The notes under the pieces: model-generated
What the model saw: the letters and a program-made list of their open reading frames with translations, nothing else
Database searches by the model: none
Told to the model about the DNA's origin: nothing
Translations under genes and position numbers: made by a program
Assembly: GCF_020382885.2 (NCBI RefSeq)
Contig: NC_058501.1
Location: 14,894,501 to 14,958,500 of the forward strand
Length of the DNA: 64,000 nucleotides
Origin: Scatophagus argus
Lineage: Eukaryota; Chordata; Actinopteri; Scatophagidae
Direction: 5' to 3'
Shown here: positions 61,001 through 64,000 of the stretch, one piece after another
Layout: every line of letters starts with the position of its first letter
How positions within the stretch are numbered: the first letter of the stretch is position 1

Positions 61001-64000
61001 ATACCATGCATTTCCAGTTTATCACACCTCACTTTTATGGTGCAGGAATGCTTTGCCTCCCTGTACCTTCTGATTAATACTCCGACCACGACTTAAAAAT
61101 GGACAAGATGGGAAACCTGCCGACATACCTTTGTTTTTGTCTCATAGACTGTGGCGATCACTGAAAGCAATGTGAAGCGCCGAATCATCTTTTGAGCAAA
61201 CATACTCATTCAAATCCAAACCGATTTGCACAGAAAATAAAATAATTGATAAGGCACGGCAGTATGATATTCTGGCCCTTTGACTGAGTAAGCTTTCTCT
61301 AACTGGACCTCTTTGCATTCAGTTTTGAATTGAATGTCTTGGATCTATAATATTCTCTAGGGGTGTGTGTGTGTGGTGGTGGTGGTGGGGTCAGACTCAC
61401 ACCACCACCCTGCTGCTTTGGCTGCTGTTGCCTGGGATAATTGGTCTGAGGCAGAACTCTCCTTGATACTTTTATCTTCCATATGGTACTCAGTACAAAC
61501 AGATAAGGAGTCAGTTCAGTTTTAGAAATCGTGGTTTAGCTTTCAGTCGTTCTTCAGGCTGACCATCATCTTCTCTCCGGTATATCGGAGCAGAAAGGAG
61601 ACTCCTGGCTTGTTTAACAATGATGCCACAGCAGAAGTGATTTATTGGATGAGCACTGGGAGGGGGCTGTTGCATTTGTCAGTCTGGAGTCTCTCACGGG
61701 AGTTCTTTTTAAGTGAGCACAGCTGGTACCCCTAACAACATATCACTGGGATGGGGACAGGAAGTGAGGCCACGATGTCTCCCAATACACACACAAACAC
61801 ACCCAAAAGTCTTAACGCAATAGGGAGTTTCTGTGAAGGGGAAGTCTTGTTTTGTTTTCCAGTCCTCTCCTGTGAAGTAAATGTAATAAAGGGGAAGAAT
61901 GAAGTGAAGGGTCAGAAAGCAGCTACAGAGCATATCTTCACACCAGACCTCTCAGGGTAATGATGTGTTTGGTTTGGGATTGACACGTTGCTCTGCCAAA
62001 CCCTGTCGCGCAGAAAACACCATATAACCTCCACTCGTGCAAAGGTATCATTTGGTGCAGTGCTCTGTTTTTAGGTGGACGCTGCACTCGGGCTGAACTC
62101 TTACCAGATTGTCAGAGTGGTTCCTCGCTCACCACAGGATCCCTGAGTTGGGGGAGGGTGGAATAGTCTAGCCAGGGGTATGTATGTGTTAGCGTGTGTG
62201 TCGCGGAGGGTGGGGTTACAAGAAAGAGTTACGATGAAATTCAGTTGCAGTGAGCATGGAGGAGGTGGGCACGTTTAGGTCAAGGGAGAAGGAGGGAGAA
62301 ACCCTTTCAGCCTTAATTGAAAAGTCACCACGGGTCAAGCGGCAGTCAATGATCAAACAGGGTTTACTCTGTCATGTGTGCCAAGTGAGAAAGATTGTGG
62401 GTTTAAATGTCAAATGACAGTTGTTTTTTTTTTTTTTTGTACCAAGTTTGTTGTCATCGTACGTTTGGGATAAGCTTCTCTACAGAGTAGTAAATACACA
62501 TGTGCACAGTGCAGATTTTTACTTAAATACAGTTTTGAGGTGCTTTTACTTTACTTTTTTTGAAAGGTATTTTCACTGCATGCAACTTTATACAATTCAA
62601 AGGAAAAATGCTAGTACTACTTTGTACTAGTGGTCAGTGGTGGATCAACACAAAATATCTATATTTTTGATCCTAAACTTTTCTTTTCCTGGATTGATTC
62701 TCATATTAAAAGATCGTATCCATCATAGTAAGTAACTATGCTATCACCAGGATCTAGTCAAAAATATACCGGGTTTATAGGAACGACGTCTCACTCTGCC
62801 TGTCATAGTCATATGAGAGCTATGGCTCTATGAATGTGTAACAGAGAATTGACACTGATGATGATAAAGATGATACTAGCTTGGGTTTAACTAGGTATTG
62901 GATCAGAACAGAAATCTGTGCCATCACACACAACTGCTTTGTACTAAATACTGTGCATTTAACTGATACTTTTAGTTACTTTGCATATTCAGGATAATAC
63001 AAGTTACAATCAACAGAAAAATCATGATCTGTCATTTTAGGCTAAGATAACTGACTGACCGCCCAGGCAGAAATTCACAAGCTACCCAGCAGTACTTGCA
63101 GTGATTGTAATGAACCCAACCTTTGTTAACATATTAACATCATCATTAATAACAACAGGCACTTATTCAAAGTAATATCCATGCAACTTGCTGGTCATAA
63201 TCTCTGACTCTTCTGCTCCCTTGTTTTAATCGACCAGCAGTCCAAAACATGCATGTATTTAATTTACCAGTCATTCATTGCACCATCTGACATACCTCAA
63301 GATTTAAACCAATCACATGGTGTGACCAAGATTTTATTTGGACTCATCTTTCACGGTGCGACAGGCAATGAACTTGTGAGCCCCTTTACAATGAGCTTTT
63401 CTTCAATCAACAGGCAGTTGTTTTATTTCTCTTTTTCATTAGAGAAGGTGTTTATATGTACAGTTGTTTTTCTCCCTCTGGTCTGAGGCTTCTTTGAGAG
63501 AGGGAAATGGTCCATTGTTTTAGAGGGGAAGTGCTGTTGACAAGAGTCCAGGAAACGTTCGGACCAGCGTCTCTTTGTAATTGGCCGGGATGTGGAATGC
63601 CGTCTCTGTGGATTGGAGGCAAAGGGCCTGGCACTGAAACAAAACCCAGTTAAAGACTTGATGACTGTAATTATAACACCACTGTGCTTTATGTCTCTAT
63701 CTCACTCCCTGTTATTTTTTTCTCTGCCGTCTTTTCGCACCAGCACTCGGGTATATATATCCAGCTCAGTGAGCTCACTTTGCTGTTTGTTCACAGAGGT
63801 GACTCTGAAGGTTCGTCTGAGCGATGCCAGCACCCACCAGCCCCTGGGAGGAGCCACCATACAGCTGTTCGCCAACCACACTGCTGTAACCACAGAGACC
63901 TCTTCAGCTGACGGCAACGCCTACCTGCGCTTCCCCTACCGTCTTGGGACACCGTTGGTCGTCACTGCAACCAGACAGGGATATGTGCCAAACTCTGTGC
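58004..64000 (+). CDS. fam171a1: FAM171A1 (astroprincin), first two coding exons, partial at window end
   Basis: A single-pass membrane protein linked to cell shape and the actin cytoskeleton. Exon 1 is 58004-58115 (ATG at 58004; MMRTVEWRR then signal peptide ATLLCLLGYLVSKAVTKTL). The donor is gtaaaa in phase 1. Exon 2 starts at 63797 after tgttcacag and continues to the window edge. It reads EVTLKVRLSDASTHQPLGGA, then IQLFANHTA, then LVVTATRQGYVPNSV. Human FAM171A1 has almost the same signal end (LLCLLGCHVWKAVTKTL) and EVTLKVHISDASTHQP, so the assignment is firm. Intron 1 is about 5.7 kb. Later exons lie beyond the window. Confidence 0.9.
58116..63796 (+). other. fam171a1 intron 1
   Basis: No coding exon is recognised inside. 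It contains a CA/CG-rich microsatellite about 60137-60175, a gt/ggt run near 61362-61388 and the fish repeat at 62475-63010. Confidence 0.5.
62475..63010. repeat. Teleost interspersed repeat (TACTTAAGTA-type), reverse orientation
   Basis: Contains tttacttaaatacagttttgaggtgc, a decayed form of the common fish phrase in which a stretch of aagtac repeats precedes aattttgaggtac, then actttatac and tactactttgtact. It is the longest copy of this family in the window. Confidence 0.5.

Overview
The window is vertebrate nuclear DNA from a ray-finned (teleost, probably percomorph) fish. The evidence is small GT-AG-spliced exons, abundant CA/GT microsatellites, teleost-style interspersed repeats, a fish-type single-exon TRIM gene, and fish MHC class II genes. 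No prokaryotic, CRISPR, viral or retroviral-like element was recognised.

Left third (1-23 kb): an sgk2-like kinase (+) runs tail-to-tail with a tmem244 homologue (-). These are followed by an l3mbtl1-like triple-MBT chromatin reader (+) and a tmem200 family gene, closest to tmem200b (+). Relatives of these four genes lie near each other on human 6q22-23 (SGK1, L3MBTL3, TMEM244, TMEM200A) and partly on 20q13 (SGK2, L3MBTL1). The block therefore looks like a well-preserved ancestral paralogon. From 23 to 26.2 kb I see no gene.

Middle (26-40 kb): a secreted, probably membrane-anchored Ly6/uPAR three-finger protein (+) resembles the SPACA4/Bouncer fertilisation family. Next comes a complete msh5 gene of about two dozen exons (-), then a divergent SPRY-SOCS box (SPSB) gene (-). 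The spsb gene is flanked by a direct repeat of about 375 bp that carries a perfect 20-bp inverted repeat.

Right (43-56.3 kb): an MHC class II cluster, all on the minus strand. It holds an old beta-2 pseudo-exon, a full RING/B-box/coiled-coil/PRY-SPRY TRIM gene, one intact class II beta gene and an intact class II alpha gene. It then holds a second, scrambled copy of the whole unit: a truncated TRIM, a beta-2 exon fragment and a second intact class II alpha gene. The second unit has several internal deletion junctions with microhomology and one filler insert. The two alpha genes are almost identical except in the alpha-1 (peptide-binding) exon, where nearly every change alters the protein. MSH5 lies in the MHC class III region of mammals, so its closeness to class II genes here may be retained ancient linkage.

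Right end (57.6-64 kb): the first two coding exons of fam171a1 (+), running off the window.

All exon boundaries were read by eye from GT/AG sites, reading frame and remembered family sequences. No alignment or database search was run.
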